Of a stretch of DNA of 16,400 nucleotides, positions 1 to 7,610 are shown in pieces (the first letter of the stretch is position 1; each line of letters begins with the position of its first letter). The stretch lies in the NCBI GenBank assembly GCA_903858195.1, contig CAIOHW010000216.1, positions 1-16,400 of the forward strand, read 5' to 3'. The stretch is from Oligoflexia bacterium (GTDB taxonomy: Bacteria > Bdellovibrionota > UBA1018). The translations under genes and the position numbers were made by a program. The notes beneath the pieces are model-generated. The model had not been told where the DNA came from. It did not search any database and saw nothing but the letters and a program-made list of their open reading frames with translations.

Positions 1-1185
1 CGTGAACTCCGGGCAGGCGACCTCGTCCTGACTCTCCTTCCCGGACTTGCCGGTGTGGCATGGATGATTGTGCCCGATCTGCCGCTCTTTTTGGGCTGGT
101 CCCTTTGCTGGTGGGGCTGCTGGAAAGGTGTCGAAGATCACCCCTCGGCCGAAGCCAGCGCGCCCTGGGTCCTGTTCCTTGGAGCCGCAATCGGCGTGCT
201 CTCGAAGTTCTCGGCAGTGCTCTTTCTCTTTTCTGTCGCCGTCGTGATCCTCTTTGCGCCCAAGCCCGCCCGAGACCGGAGGCGCGCCCTCCTTTTAGCT
301 CTGGCCGGAGGCGCCGCTGCGGGCCTGCTCCCCACATTCATCTGGAACCTTCAGAACGACTGGGTGTCGATCCGATATCAGTTCGTGGAGCGGCACCGCC
401 AGGGCGGCGGCGTCGACCTGCAACGCTACCTCCAGTTCTGGGCCGCCCAACTTCTACTCGTAGGACCGGCACTGATCACCTGGAGCCTGCTTCGGGCGCA
501 TACGCTGCTTCGCGGAACCAGGAGCCGCTTCGTGCTGGCATTTGTGCTGCCGGCGGCAGGGGTGTTCTGGCTTCAGCCTCTGGTCTCGGAGTTCAAACCC
601 CACTGGGCCCTGATTGCGTGGTGGCCGCTTGCGCTTTGGGCCGCATCCGAACCCAGGCGACCGCGCTGGCTTGTGCCGCTGCACACGGCATGGGTGGTAC
701 TCGTGCTCGGAGCCTGGACGGCGTTTTCGCACTGGCCCGTGCAGGCGTGGCTCACCGAGTGGAAAACCGGAAGCCCGGGCGATCCGCGCTGGGACATTAC
801 CAATGACTTTTATGGATGGGATGCCCTCCCGCGCCTGATCGATTCGAAGCTCGGCCCTGAGGGTGCGAACACTCCGGTACTGGGTTCGCGCTACCAGACT
901 GCCTCTCAGGCTGCTTTTTCACTGGGTTCGAAAAACGCGGTCTCTCTCGTGGGCAGGCGGAAGGGCGAAACACAGGAGTGGCCCGCCCTCTCCGGCCACC
1001 TCGAGCCCGTGCAGGGTTCATACTGGCCGAGGCTCAAGGCACCTGTGCTTTTTGTCGCCGACCAGCGCTACAGCGAAGGCCCGCAGTTCAGGGATGCCCA
1101 GTGCGAGGAGCTCGGCACTGCAGACACCCTCCGCGGAAGGTATCGCGCCAAGAAAATCCAGCTCTGGCGTTGCCGACCGAACTGA
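1..1185 (+). CDS. GT39/RgtA-like polytopic membrane glycosyltransferase, 5'-truncated
   Basis: The frame is open from the first base, so the true start lies upstream of the window; about 394 codons are visible. The fragment has roughly seven hydrophobic segments, then a soluble periplasmic-type C-terminal part. Landmarks of the PMT_2/RgtA-ArnT family are visible: the PDLPLFLGW block (like TPDVPLLFFW), a GVLSKFSAVLF segment (like GLSKYTAVLL), then a PTFIWNLQNDW loop, and KPHWALIAWWPL (like the K-HY-L-P segment). Members of this family move sugars from polyprenyl-phosphate donors to lipid A, glycans or proteins on the outer face of the inner membrane. The acceptor cannot be told from the sequence. 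The DD/DE catalytic loop expected near the N-terminus lies outside the window. The next gene converges on it with a gap of only 25 bases. Family assignment is firm, substrate unknown. Confidence 0.88.
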   Translation, partial: RELRAGDLVLTLLPGLAGVAWMIVPDLPLFLGWSLCWWGCWKGVEDHPSAEASAPWVLFLGAAIGVLSKFSAVLFLFSVAVVILFAPKPARDRRRALLLALAGGAAAGLLPTFIWNLQNDWVSIRYQFVERHRQGGGVDLQRYLQFWAAQLLLVGPALITWSLLRAHTLLRGTRSRFVLAFVLPAAGVFWLQPLVSEFKPHWALIAWWPLALWAASEPRRPRWLVPLHTAWVVLVLGAWTAFSHWPVQAWLTEWKTGSPGDPRWDITNDFYGWDALPRLIDSKLGPEGANTPVLGSRYQTASQAAFSLGSKNAVSLVGRRKGETQEWPALSGHLEPVQGSYWPRLKAPVLFVADQRYSEGPQFRDAQCEELGTADTLRGRYRAKKIQLWRCRPN

Positions 1186-1198
1186 GACAGTTCGTCGG
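1173..1198 (+). terminator. Inverted repeat between convergent genes, possible terminator
   Basis: CCGAC-c-GAACT, a five-base loop (gagac), then AGTTC-GTCGG forms a ten-pair stem with one bulged base. It overlaps the stop codon of the glycosyltransferase gene and lies in the 25-base gap between two convergent genes. The following bases contain only short T runs (TTTT at 1209-1212, TTTTT at 1221-1225), so it is not a textbook intrinsic terminator on either strand. Position and stem quality favour a transcription end for the plus-strand gene. Confidence 0.4.
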
Positions 1199-1210
1199 TT
1201 AAGGGTCCTT

Positions 1211-2110
1211 TTAGCGGCTCTTTTTGACCAGCTTCACGAGGTCGTTTCGAACCCACGCAAACGACTGGGCGGTGCCATCTGCACGGTTCTCGACTGCGAT
1301 CCGAAACCAGCGCTCGCTCCAGTCGACCACGGCAAAGGTCTTGCCGGGCTGAAAAACACCGACCACTTCGTGATCCAGGCCCGGTCCCGCCCGGAGCTGA
1401 ACGCGCGGAGAAAGGGCCTCCACTTCGAGGCCGGTCTGGCGAATCTGTTCAGAAACGACATTTTCAGGGCTTCGATCCGGAGCCATCGCCCCGCTTGCGA
1501 TCGAATCACTCACCAGGCTCGGGGCCTGAATCGCCTGGGTCTGGGCGCTGGGCACGACCGGCTTGGACTGCGCGGTCTTCATGCTGTCGCGATCCACCGG
1601 CATGGGTGTGGTCACCCAGGTGTAAACTCCCACGGCCACGGCACCCAGCACACCGAGTGCGAGGGTCCGGGTCACCATCTTGTAGATCCTCCGACCCGTA
1701 CGGTTGCCGTCTGCCGTCTTGCGCTCAGGAAGCGGAGGAGGAAGGGGTTTGGAGATCAGGCCCTGCGAGCCGGCAAAGGGCGGGGGCAGGACCTTGGCCT
1801 TTTCCATTTCACGCGCGACCTGCTGGACGGCTGTCGGACCGGCCGTCACCTTGCGCGAGGGACGAATCACGGGCTTGGCCGCCTCGAGGGTCTTCTGGCT
1901 CACGCGCCACGGCGACTCCGTGAGGATGCTGGAGCCGAGCCCTGCAGAGGGGGTCGTTACATTGCCATCCACGCGCACGGCGCCTGCGTCGGAGCGTCGC
2001 ACGAGCGAGAACCCCGAACACTGATAACACTTCGAGAAACACCAGCCCTCTCCGAGCTGTTCATCGGGAACATTCAGTCCGACGCTGCAATGAGGACAAT
2101 TCCAACGCAT
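1211..2110 (-). CDS. Zinc-ribbon / single-TM / SH3-domain protein of the Mot cluster
   Basis: 299 residues from the ATG at 2110, which has an AGGAG seven bases upstream; the frame is open further upstream but without a comparable site. Residues 5-31 form a MJ0042-type zinc ribbon (C5-x2-C8 and C28-x2-C31, with an extra C24). A basic, Pro-rich segment (PLPPPLPER, 122-130) leads to one transmembrane helix at about 146-167. Residues 235-295 are a bacterial SH3-like domain with the usual LRAGPGLDHEVVGVFQPG and WFRI signature. Basic residues before the helix predict the zinc ribbon in the cytoplasm and SH3 in the periplasm, where such domains often bind peptidoglycan or peptides. It is the last gene of the Mot cluster, 84 bases after motB, so it may have its own weak promoter. 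The architecture recalls envelope connectors such as zinc-finger GltJ of the Myxococcus gliding machine, but that is an analogy, not shown homology. Confidence 0.85.
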   Translation of the reverse strand: MRWNCPHCSVGLNVPDEQLGEGWCFSKCYQCSGFSLVRRSDAGAVRVDGNVTTPSAGLGSSILTESPWRVSQKTLEAAKPVIRPSRKVTAGPTAVQQVAREMEKAKVLPPPFAGSQGLISKPLPPPLPERKTADGNRTGRRIYKMVTRTLALGVLGAVAVGVYTWVTTPMPVDRDSMKTAQSKPVVPSAQTQAIQAPSLVSDSIASGAMAPDRSPENVVSEQIRQTGLEVEALSPRVQLRAGPGLDHEVVGVFQPGKTFAVVDWSERWFRIAVENRADGTAQSFAWVRNDLVKLVKKSR

Positions 2111-2194
2111 GGGTAAGACTCCTTCAAGACCCAGCCAACCACTCGGCCCGGCCCCTAGCTTTTCAAAGAAATGGCCAAGGGGCAAGCGATCCTG

Positions 2195-3109
2195 TCACTC
2201 GGACTTCAGCGCTTCCCGGATGCGTTCTGCGGAGTGTCGGGCAGCCTCAAGCTCGCTGGTCAGGCCCTTGGGTTGCTCCTCGGCGGGGCTACGAGAGGCG
2301 ACTTCCTCGCCCTGCAGCGCAAGCTTTGCGGGCTGCTGCCGGCCCTGCTGCTCGGGGTCATGCTCATGGAACACCCGGATCACGACCCGCCGGTTCTCGG
2401 CCAGCGCCGCGTCATCCCAGCTTCCATCCGGTTGGCGAGCCTCTTTGAGGGGTCGGGTATCGGCATAGCCGAGGGCTGCCATGGTCCGGGGATCAAAGCC
2501 GGAGTCGAGAAACACTCGGACGACCCGCGAGGCGCGGGCGCTCGAGAGCTCCCAGTTGGTGGGAAACGACCCTGAAAGCACGGGCCTCGAATCGGTGTGC
2601 CCCTCGACGACAAAGCGAAACGCTCGCTTCTCGAACTGCTCGCGTTCACGAAGGGCAGCAGCCAGCTCGCCCAGGACCCTTCGGCCCGACTCGGTAATCT
2701 CGGCGCTCAGGGTTTCGAAAAATACCTGTGACTTGAAGATGATCGCCACTCCGCCCTCGGAGACCTCAACGCTTGCTTCTCCCTTGAGTGGCGTGTCTTG
2801 AATGATCTGGGTCACCCACTTGGAGAGATCCTGTGCGGGGGACTTGAATTCGCCACCGAAGTGCTCGGCCACTGATTGCTTCACCCGCTCGAACTGGGGC
2901 TCGTCGAGCTTGGACATGCTGAAGAGCATGATGAAGAAGCCGCACAGGAGCGTCATCATGTCGGCGTATGACACCAGCCAGTTGGACTCGTCATCGCCAT
3001 GAGAGCCGCCCGCATGCGCGCCGGAGTCATGGTGACGATAGTGGTGCTCTTCGCCATGCTCATGCGCGGCGCCGAGCTTTTTCTTGAGGCCGAGGATGGC
3101 CTTGATCAT
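2195..3109 (-). CDS. motB: MotB-type stator protein, peptidoglycan anchor
   Basis: 304 residues, close to the usual MotB length. The ATG at 3109 overlaps the motA stop codon (ATGA); the 32 extra upstream codons are the end of motA read in another frame. Residues 43-66 form the single transmembrane helix with the plug/pore signature SYADMMTLLCGFF; D50 is the conserved proton-carrying aspartate. The C-terminal half is an OmpA-like peptidoglycan-binding domain with GHTDSRP, NWELSSARA, GYADTRP and ENRRVVI motifs. MotB forms the MotA5:MotB2 ion-driven stator that turns a FliG-bearing rotor. Odd point: the cytoplasmic N-terminus is His-rich, with eight histidines between residues 16 and 37, so it could bind metal ions. 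Function as a stator anchor is well supported; which rotor it drives is inferred from the adjacent FliG-like gene. Confidence 0.95.
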   Translation of the reverse strand: MIKAILGLKKKLGAAHEHGEEHHYRHHDSGAHAGGSHGDDESNWLVSYADMMTLLCGFFIMLFSMSKLDEPQFERVKQSVAEHFGGEFKSPAQDLSKWVTQIIQDTPLKGEASVEVSEGGVAIIFKSQVFFETLSAEITESGRRVLGELAAALREREQFEKRAFRFVVEGHTDSRPVLSGSFPTNWELSSARASRVVRVFLDSGFDPRTMAALGYADTRPLKEARQPDGSWDDAALAENRRVVIRVFHEHDPEQQGRQQPAKLALQGEEVASRSPAEEQPKGLTSELEAARHSAERIREALKSE

Positions 3110-3891
3110 GCGGCTGCCTTCCTCAAGACGCGATCCTTGGGAAGCAGGTAGGAATTGAGCGACTCGCGCATGGTGATCGGATTGACCTGCTGCTTGATCA
3201 GGCATGCCCCCTCGAGAATGATGCGCCTGAGCGCAACCTCTTCACGGGTACGTTCAGTCAGGGCCTCGGCAATCGGAATGAACACCAGGTTGGCAAGCGC
3301 GATCCCGTACAGCGTGCCGATCAGGCCGATCGACATCGCCGGGCCGATGAGCTTCTGGCTATCAGGGGCGCCGATCTTCTGGAGCACTGCGATCATCCCG
3401 AGGGTGGTCGCCAGGAGCCCGAAGGCCGGAGGAAACCTGCCGATGATCCGGAACATGTTGGCTTCCTCCATGTACCGGGTCTCCACCGTCTTGAGACGCT
3501 GCTCAAGCGTGTTGCGAATCTCACGCTCGGTGAGCACGCCACCGGCGACTAGGGCGACCGACTCCTTGAGAAAGTCATGCCGGATCGCACCAAGCGACTC
3601 ATTCAGAGCCGTAACCCCGCTGGTGGCTTTTCGATTGAGCTCCAGCAGCTGGGCGATCGTGCCCTGATAATCCACGCGGTTTCTGCCCAGGACGCGCAGG
3701 AGAAAAACCCTTACGAGCGTCATCACTTTTCCAAACGGAAAACTGATGCTTGCAGCCGCGAGGGTACCGCCCACGACGATCAGCATGCCGTGCTTGTCGA
3801 GAAAGAAAGCCATCTCCATTCCTGTCTCATGGAGGGCAAAGTACATGACGGTCACACCGCACACGCATCCAAAGAGCGACGAAAAATTCAT
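3106..3891 (-). CDS. motA: MotA-type stator protein
   Basis: 261 residues with the MotA/PomA plan: two N-terminal helices (about 4-22 and 35-52), a cytoplasmic loop of about 95 residues rich in charged positions, then two helices at about 152-172 and 182-208. The third helix region carries FPPAFGLLATTLGM and the fourth IGPAMSIGLIGTLYGIALAN, both family signatures with the conserved prolines near P155 and P184. The C-terminal tail is basic. MotA surrounds the MotB dimer and its cytoplasmic loop pushes on the FliG C-terminal domain. The start at 3891 follows the previous stop by two bases, and the end overlaps motB by four bases, so translation is probably coupled. The gene lies directly after a cNMP-binding gene and a FliG-like gene. 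Confidence 0.95.
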   Translation of the reverse strand: MNFSSLFGCVCGVTVMYFALHETGMEMAFFLDKHGMLIVVGGTLAAASISFPFGKVMTLVRVFLLRVLGRNRVDYQGTIAQLLELNRKATSGVTALNESLGAIRHDFLKESVALVAGGVLTEREIRNTLEQRLKTVETRYMEEANMFRIIGRFPPAFGLLATTLGMIAVLQKIGAPDSQKLIGPAMSIGLIGTLYGIALANLVFIPIAEALTERTREEVALRRIILEGACLIKQQVNPITMRESLNSYLLPKDRVLRKAAA

Positions 3892-3893
3892 AA

Positions 3894-4391
3894 TCAGGCG
3901 GCTTCCTTCCCGGTTTTCAGTGCCTTTTGCCAGAGCTGGTACTGGCTCACTACGTAGTCGTCATTCAGGGTCCTGAGCCTTCCGACGAGCTGCTGAATGC
4001 ACCCCTCCAGAAACCGCATCTTGCGCTCGGGGGCGGAACCCAGAAATTGCTGGAACTCCTCCTTGCCGATCAGCAGCAGCGTGCACTCGGTCAGGCTCTG
4101 AACACTAGCCGACCTCGGAAGCGAATCGACCAGTGACATCTCCCCAAAAAAAGAGCCTGCCTGCAGCTGGCCAACGTCGTAGACATTGCCGCTCAGCTTG
4201 TTGACCTTGTAGATGCCGACCTGGCCCTGGACGATCAGGTACATCCCCCAGGTCGACTCCCCCTCGATCACGATGCTGGTGTAGGGCTCGTACTTCAGGA
4301 GACGCCCCATCTGGGCCAGGGATCGCAGCTCGTCATCCGTAAATGCGGACAGGAGCGCAACGTTGCGGATCTGGTCGATCGAAAGCTGCAT
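3894..4391 (-). CDS. Cyclic-nucleotide-binding protein without DNA-binding domain
   Basis: 165 residues forming one Crp-type cyclic-nucleotide-binding domain. The beta-roll spans about residues 12-115. The phosphate-binding cassette is FFGEMSLVDSLPRSASV (81-97), in which E84, R93 and S94 stand where Crp has its ribose- and phosphate-binding Glu, Arg and Ser; ligand binding therefore looks intact. A helical tail (120-160) follows, with no helix-turn-helix, so it is not a transcription factor by itself. The start codon overlaps the stop of the FliG-like gene by one base (TGATG), and motA begins two bases after its stop. This tight placement suggests a cAMP- or other cNMP-dependent regulator acting directly on the motor, much as c-di-GMP-binding YcgR acts on the flagellar motor. 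That role is an inference. Confidence 0.88.
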   Translation of the reverse strand: MQLSIDQIRNVALLSAFTDDELRSLAQMGRLLKYEPYTSIVIEGESTWGMYLIVQGQVGIYKVNKLSGNVYDVGQLQAGSFFGEMSLVDSLPRSASVQSLTECTLLLIGKEEFQQFLGSAPERKMRFLEGCIQQLVGRLRTLNDDYVVSQYQLWQKALKTGKEAA

Positions 4392-6820
4392 CAGGCAACC
4401 CGCCTCAGTGCGGCCGGCCGATTTCCGTCCGGGGCTGCCGTAACGGCCTTGGCGGGTGCAACCGCAGCTCCTGCAAACATCCGCTCATTGGTCTCTGCCA
4501 GATTGATGAGTCCCTCGTTTGCCATGACCTTCATGCGATTGAGAATCTTTCGCTCGACGGCGTGGTAGGCCTCACGACTCACAGGGGGCAGGGTGTCGAG
4601 CTCCTCTTCGAGCTCTGCGACCAGGTCCTTGGGTGCCTTCGAGAAGATATGGCTTCTCAGCTCGCCCGTGGCGCCCTTCAGGAACTGCAGAAGCTCGTCA
4701 TGCTTGAGCGACAGGACCACCTCAAGGAGCTGCCCATCGCGCAGGTACCTGAGGGTATCGACACTCACGAGCTTGTTGCGGATCATGCGCGCGCTGTCCG
4801 GATGGGTCACCTCGAGGCTCTTCATCACGTTGCGCTGGGTATCTTCGGCCGTCTTTTCGAGCAGTCCGACCAGCACCTCGGAACCGGGCAGTGCCTCGGT
4901 GTTGAGCTTGGGGTTGTCGCGCCTCTTGCGCTTGAGCGCCTGGGCCACGTTGTACACGTAGTCGCGGGGCAGGTAGTCGATTCGGGACAGCTCTGCCATC
5001 AACTGGAGGCGCGCATCCTCGTCCAACTGCTGGAAGATCAGGTTGCGCTTCTGGGGGTCGCACTGGGTGGAGACGATCGCCTTGACGGTCATCGATTCAT
5101 TTCGAAGCAGCTCGGAGATCTGCATCCCGTCCATGTCGACCAGGAAATCAAACAGGTTGGAGGATCGATTACCCAGCACCACGAGCTTTCCGGCAACCGT
5201 GCGGTTGTGAAGACGGCGAAGCAGGTCGAGTTTCTCGTCATCAGACATTTCGAGAGGGTTCTTGGCGTAGAACTCGGTGAGTTCGTTCAAGTCACCCTGC
5301 AAGCTCGGGTCGCGCAGCATGTCGACCACGATGGCCTCACCAAAGATCTGCATGTAGGCGGCCGTCGCCTCCACCCCCTCCTCGGTGAGGATGCGACTGA
5401 AAACCACCTTTGCGACTCGCGGAGACTCGGCAAAAACCCTGGAGAGCTCCTCGATCAGACGCTCGATCTCATATCGAACGGCTACCGTCTTGACGCGTTC
5501 CTCACCCGGAGAGAGCGAACCACCCAGATCGGCAGCAGGCGAGGGCGCAGCTCCGCTCGACCCGAACGGCGATCCGAGAAAGGCAGGCACAATGCTCGGC
5601 GCCTTGCCCGAAGCCCAGAATCCGGTGATCGCGATCAGCGTCAGGAGCGAAAGGACCAAGGCCGCAAACACAACGCCGTAAAGCTTGAACTTGTCGAGCT
5701 CGCGTTGGACTGCGTCCCCGTTTTCGACCCGCTCAATCTTCTCAAAGCGCTCAAAACGCTCCTGCTTGGCGCTCGTTTCCTGGTTCGATGATTTTGAGTC
5801 CTGAACGGACCGGGCATCCAGGCGACTCTCGTTCTTCAGGGTGCTCGTCTCGTTGTTGAGCGAGCTGTTCTGGGTACTCGAGTTGTTCTGGGTACTTGAG
5901 CTGTTCTGGGTGCTCGAGTTCGTCGTGGAGTCGGTCTTCTCGTTCAGCTCCGAGACCGAGAGCCCGGAGGGAGTGCGTCCACGGAGGCGTCCGCCCGGGA
6001 GCCCGGCCAGGAATCCGCCGGTCGGGACCGCGCCATTCGGGCCCTGCGGAAAGCGCAGCACTTTGGATGACAGGGTGACATTCTTGTATCCGGCCGTGCG
6101 CAGGCGAGCCATCTCGAGCAGGTTGGCCTGCTCCTCGGCCCCAAGCGACTCGTCGATCAGGATAGTGGCGGCGACTTCGTTGATTCGAACTGCAGTCGAC
6201 CCTTCCTGGACGAACTCGCCGCTGGGTCCGTACTGGGCCTCCTCGGGGTTGACCGCTTCGGCATCGAGGTTGAATTCGCCAAGCAGACATTGATCGGGGC
6301 AGAACTGCTGAAAGAGGCCCTCAAGCGTGCCCCTGAATCCGTTGCTGATCTTTTCGCGGATCGCAGCGACCCTTCCCACCGAACCGATCGGCTGCGGAAA
6401 AGATGCCACCTTGACATCGACCTGCACCGGATATTCGAGCGTCTCGAGGTACTGCTCCACAAGTTCAACGAGCTTTGCCCGCGAAACGGGTCCGATCTTT
6501 TCGTCGACCAGCAGCTTGACCTTGCCAGCCATCGGCGCAAGTCGGGCTGCGGTGCGGGGATCCACCTCGTCGAAGCCCGGCGTCACCGACGATGCAGAGT
6601 CGAGCTCGACATCCACCGACACCTGGAGCAGCTTGCATGACGGAAGCCCGCTGCCATCGGCCTGGCAATAGCGCTCGAGGAGCGGCTCGATCAGGGTGCG
6701 CACCTGCCGACTGGCGGAGGCAGCGACCTGCTCCCGGGTCTCGGCCAGGGCATGGCCCGAATGAAGGGCGGAGCTTGCGGCGGCAAGAATCGCGATCAGA
6801 AGGGGGAGTGAGCGCCTCAT
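4391..6820 (-). CDS. Membrane-anchored FliG-like rotor protein with FliF-like periplasmic repeats
   Basis: 809 residues. Residues 1-26 are a signal peptide (cleavage likely after ALA). The periplasmic part holds two related segments, about 100-143 (KVKLLVDE...VKVASFPQ) and 217-259 (AATILIDE...KVLRFPQ), which resemble the C-terminal ring domain of FliF. An Asn/Ser/Thr/Gln-rich linker (298-335) and a charged stretch precede one transmembrane helix at about 382-402. The cytoplasmic part matches FliG: a FliG_N-like region (440-525), FliG_M from LLRNESMTVKAIV (572-584), and FliG_C with FLKGATGELRSHIF (713-726) and VERKILNRM. K715 aligns with E. coli FliG K264 and E739/E740 with D288/D289, the torque-generating charges; the R297 position is S748. 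Its start overlaps the TPR lipoprotein stop by ATGA. Family would annotate it as FliG, but usual FliG is about 330 residues and soluble. Confidence 0.9.
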   Translation of the reverse strand: MRRSLPLLIAILAAASSALHSGHALAETREQVAASASRQVRTLIEPLLERYCQADGSGLPSCKLLQVSVDVELDSASSVTPGFDEVDPRTAARLAPMAGKVKLLVDEKIGPVSRAKLVELVEQYLETLEYPVQVDVKVASFPQPIGSVGRVAAIREKISNGFRGTLEGLFQQFCPDQCLLGEFNLDAEAVNPEEAQYGPSGEFVQEGSTAVRINEVAATILIDESLGAEEQANLLEMARLRTAGYKNVTLSSKVLRFPQGPNGAVPTGGFLAGLPGGRLRGRTPSGLSVSELNEKTDSTTNSSTQNSSSTQNNSSTQNSSLNNETSTLKNESRLDARSVQDSKSSNQETSAKQERFERFEKIERVENGDAVQRELDKFKLYGVVFAALVLSLLTLIAITGFWASGKAPSIVPAFLGSPFGSSGAAPSPAADLGGSLSPGEERVKTVAVRYEIERLIEELSRVFAESPRVAKVVFSRILTEEGVEATAAYMQIFGEAIVVDMLRDPSLQGDLNELTEFYAKNPLEMSDDEKLDLLRRLHNRTVAGKLVVLGNRSSNLFDFLVDMDGMQISELLRNESMTVKAIVSTQCDPQKRNLIFQQLDEDARLQLMAELSRIDYLPRDYVYNVAQALKRKRRDNPKLNTEALPGSEVLVGLLEKTAEDTQRNVMKSLEVTHPDSARMIRNKLVSVDTLRYLRDGQLLEVVLSLKHDELLQFLKGATGELRSHIFSKAPKDLVAELEEELDTLPPVSREAYHAVERKILNRMKVMANEGLINLAETNERMFAGAAVAPAKAVTAAPDGNRPAALRRVA
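5862..5915 (-). repeat. 18-base tandem repeat coding the NSSTQ linker, three copies
   Basis: Three head-to-tail 18-base units occur at 5862-5879, 5880-5897 and 5898-5915, differing at only a few positions, with degenerate copies on both sides. On the coding (minus) strand each unit specifies a six-residue S/T/Q/N block in the linker between the periplasmic repeats and the transmembrane helix of the FliG-like protein. Unit length is a multiple of three, so slippage would change linker length without a frameshift. Confidence 0.85.
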
Positions 6821-7590
6821 GGGGTCTGGCCTCCTGCCGGTAGGGCGGCAGCCGGAACTCGCTCACCCCTGCGATCAAGGAAGCGTCGCAACGGCTCGTT
6901 TGTGGGGTCGAGCTTCAAAGCCTGAGCCCATGACATGCGGGCAAGATCGCCGTATCCGAGGCGGTCCAGCAGAGTGCCGCGCATCGCATGGAGCCTGGGA
7001 TCAGTGGGATGTTCCTTCATCAGTTCTTCGGCCTCGAGGAGCGCGGCTTCATAACGGCGCTCCCTGAAGAGACCCTTGATGCGGTCCAGTGAGCCGAGAT
7101 AGCTGTGGTCACCCTTGGGCAGGTCCTCTTCCACGGCCTGAAGCCCCATCTCCTGCTCAAGCTCGCGGCGCTCGGCGGCCTGCTCGGGTGCAGGCTGCGG
7201 CATCTGTCGCTGGATCTCACGGTCAACTGAAGAGGGTCGGCGCGACCCATAGTCTTCGGATCCCCGGCCTGCCGCTTCGCCCGGTTCGGCGGAGGCGGGA
7301 CTGCGGCCCTGCGGGCCCATGGGCACGACCCACTCGGAAACCTCCGAGTCTCGCGCAGGGATCTCGAACTCCACGGCGCGATCGCCTCGTTTGGATCGCA
7401 CCACCACGGGAGCCGAAGAGTCGAAGGTCGGTCCCGGATACAGTGAGCCAAACGGATTGGCGATCGGCTTGGATCGTTCGTCCTGGTCATCGAGTGCAAG
7501 AAAGCTCTTCGCGCCGCCGCAGGAGGACTGAAGCCCCATCAGCAGGACAGATAGCGAAACTGCGCGGATTTGCTTCCTCGTGTTCATCAT
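6817..7590 (-). CDS. TPR lipoprotein of the Mot cluster
   Basis: 257 residues from the first of two adjacent ATG codons; GAGG lies five bases before it, and the second ATG (7587) is equally possible. The N-terminus MMNTRKQIRAVSLSVLLMGLQSSC is a lipoprotein-type signal with C24 as likely lipidated residue, although the -3 residue (Q) is not ideal for the lipobox. A low-complexity Pro/Glu/Arg-rich region (about 35-165) follows, then two tetratricopeptide repeats at about 171-235 (RRYEAALLEAEELMKEHP and the LDRLGYGDLARMSWAQALKLDP block). TPRs are protein-binding. The gene starts 20 bases after the outer-membrane protein gene and its stop overlaps the start of the FliG-like gene. A role as periplasmic or outer-membrane connector of the motor is inferred from the operon only. 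Confidence 0.88.
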   Translation of the reverse strand: MMNTRKQIRAVSLSVLLMGLQSSCGGAKSFLALDDQDERSKPIANPFGSLYPGPTFDSSAPVVVRSKRGDRAVEFEIPARDSEVSEWVVPMGPQGRSPASAEPGEAAGRGSEDYGSRRPSSVDREIQRQMPQPAPEQAAERRELEQEMGLQAVEEDLPKGDHSYLGSLDRIKGLFRERRYEAALLEAEELMKEHPTDPRLHAMRGTLLDRLGYGDLARMSWAQALKLDPTNEPLRRFLDRRGERVPAAALPAGGQTP

Positions 7591-7610
7591 TCCTTCCTCA
7601 AAAGAGGGCC

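Noticed and set aside
863..2116. Long plus-strand frame of 417 codons
   Set aside because: It crosses the glycosyltransferase end and lies opposite the zinc-ribbon/SH3 gene; the product is low-complexity, His/Arg-rich and without domains. It is a shadow of GC-rich coding DNA.
2111..2194. Promoter before the zinc-ribbon/SH3 gene (GCCGAGTG preceded by TTGA)
   Set aside because: Only the first five bases of the -10 fit and the -35 is poor; not enough to call it.
4343..5791. Plus-strand frame of 482 codons opposite the FliG-like gene
   Set aside because: The minus-strand frame matches FliG domain by domain; the plus frame has no recognisable pattern or ribosome-binding site.
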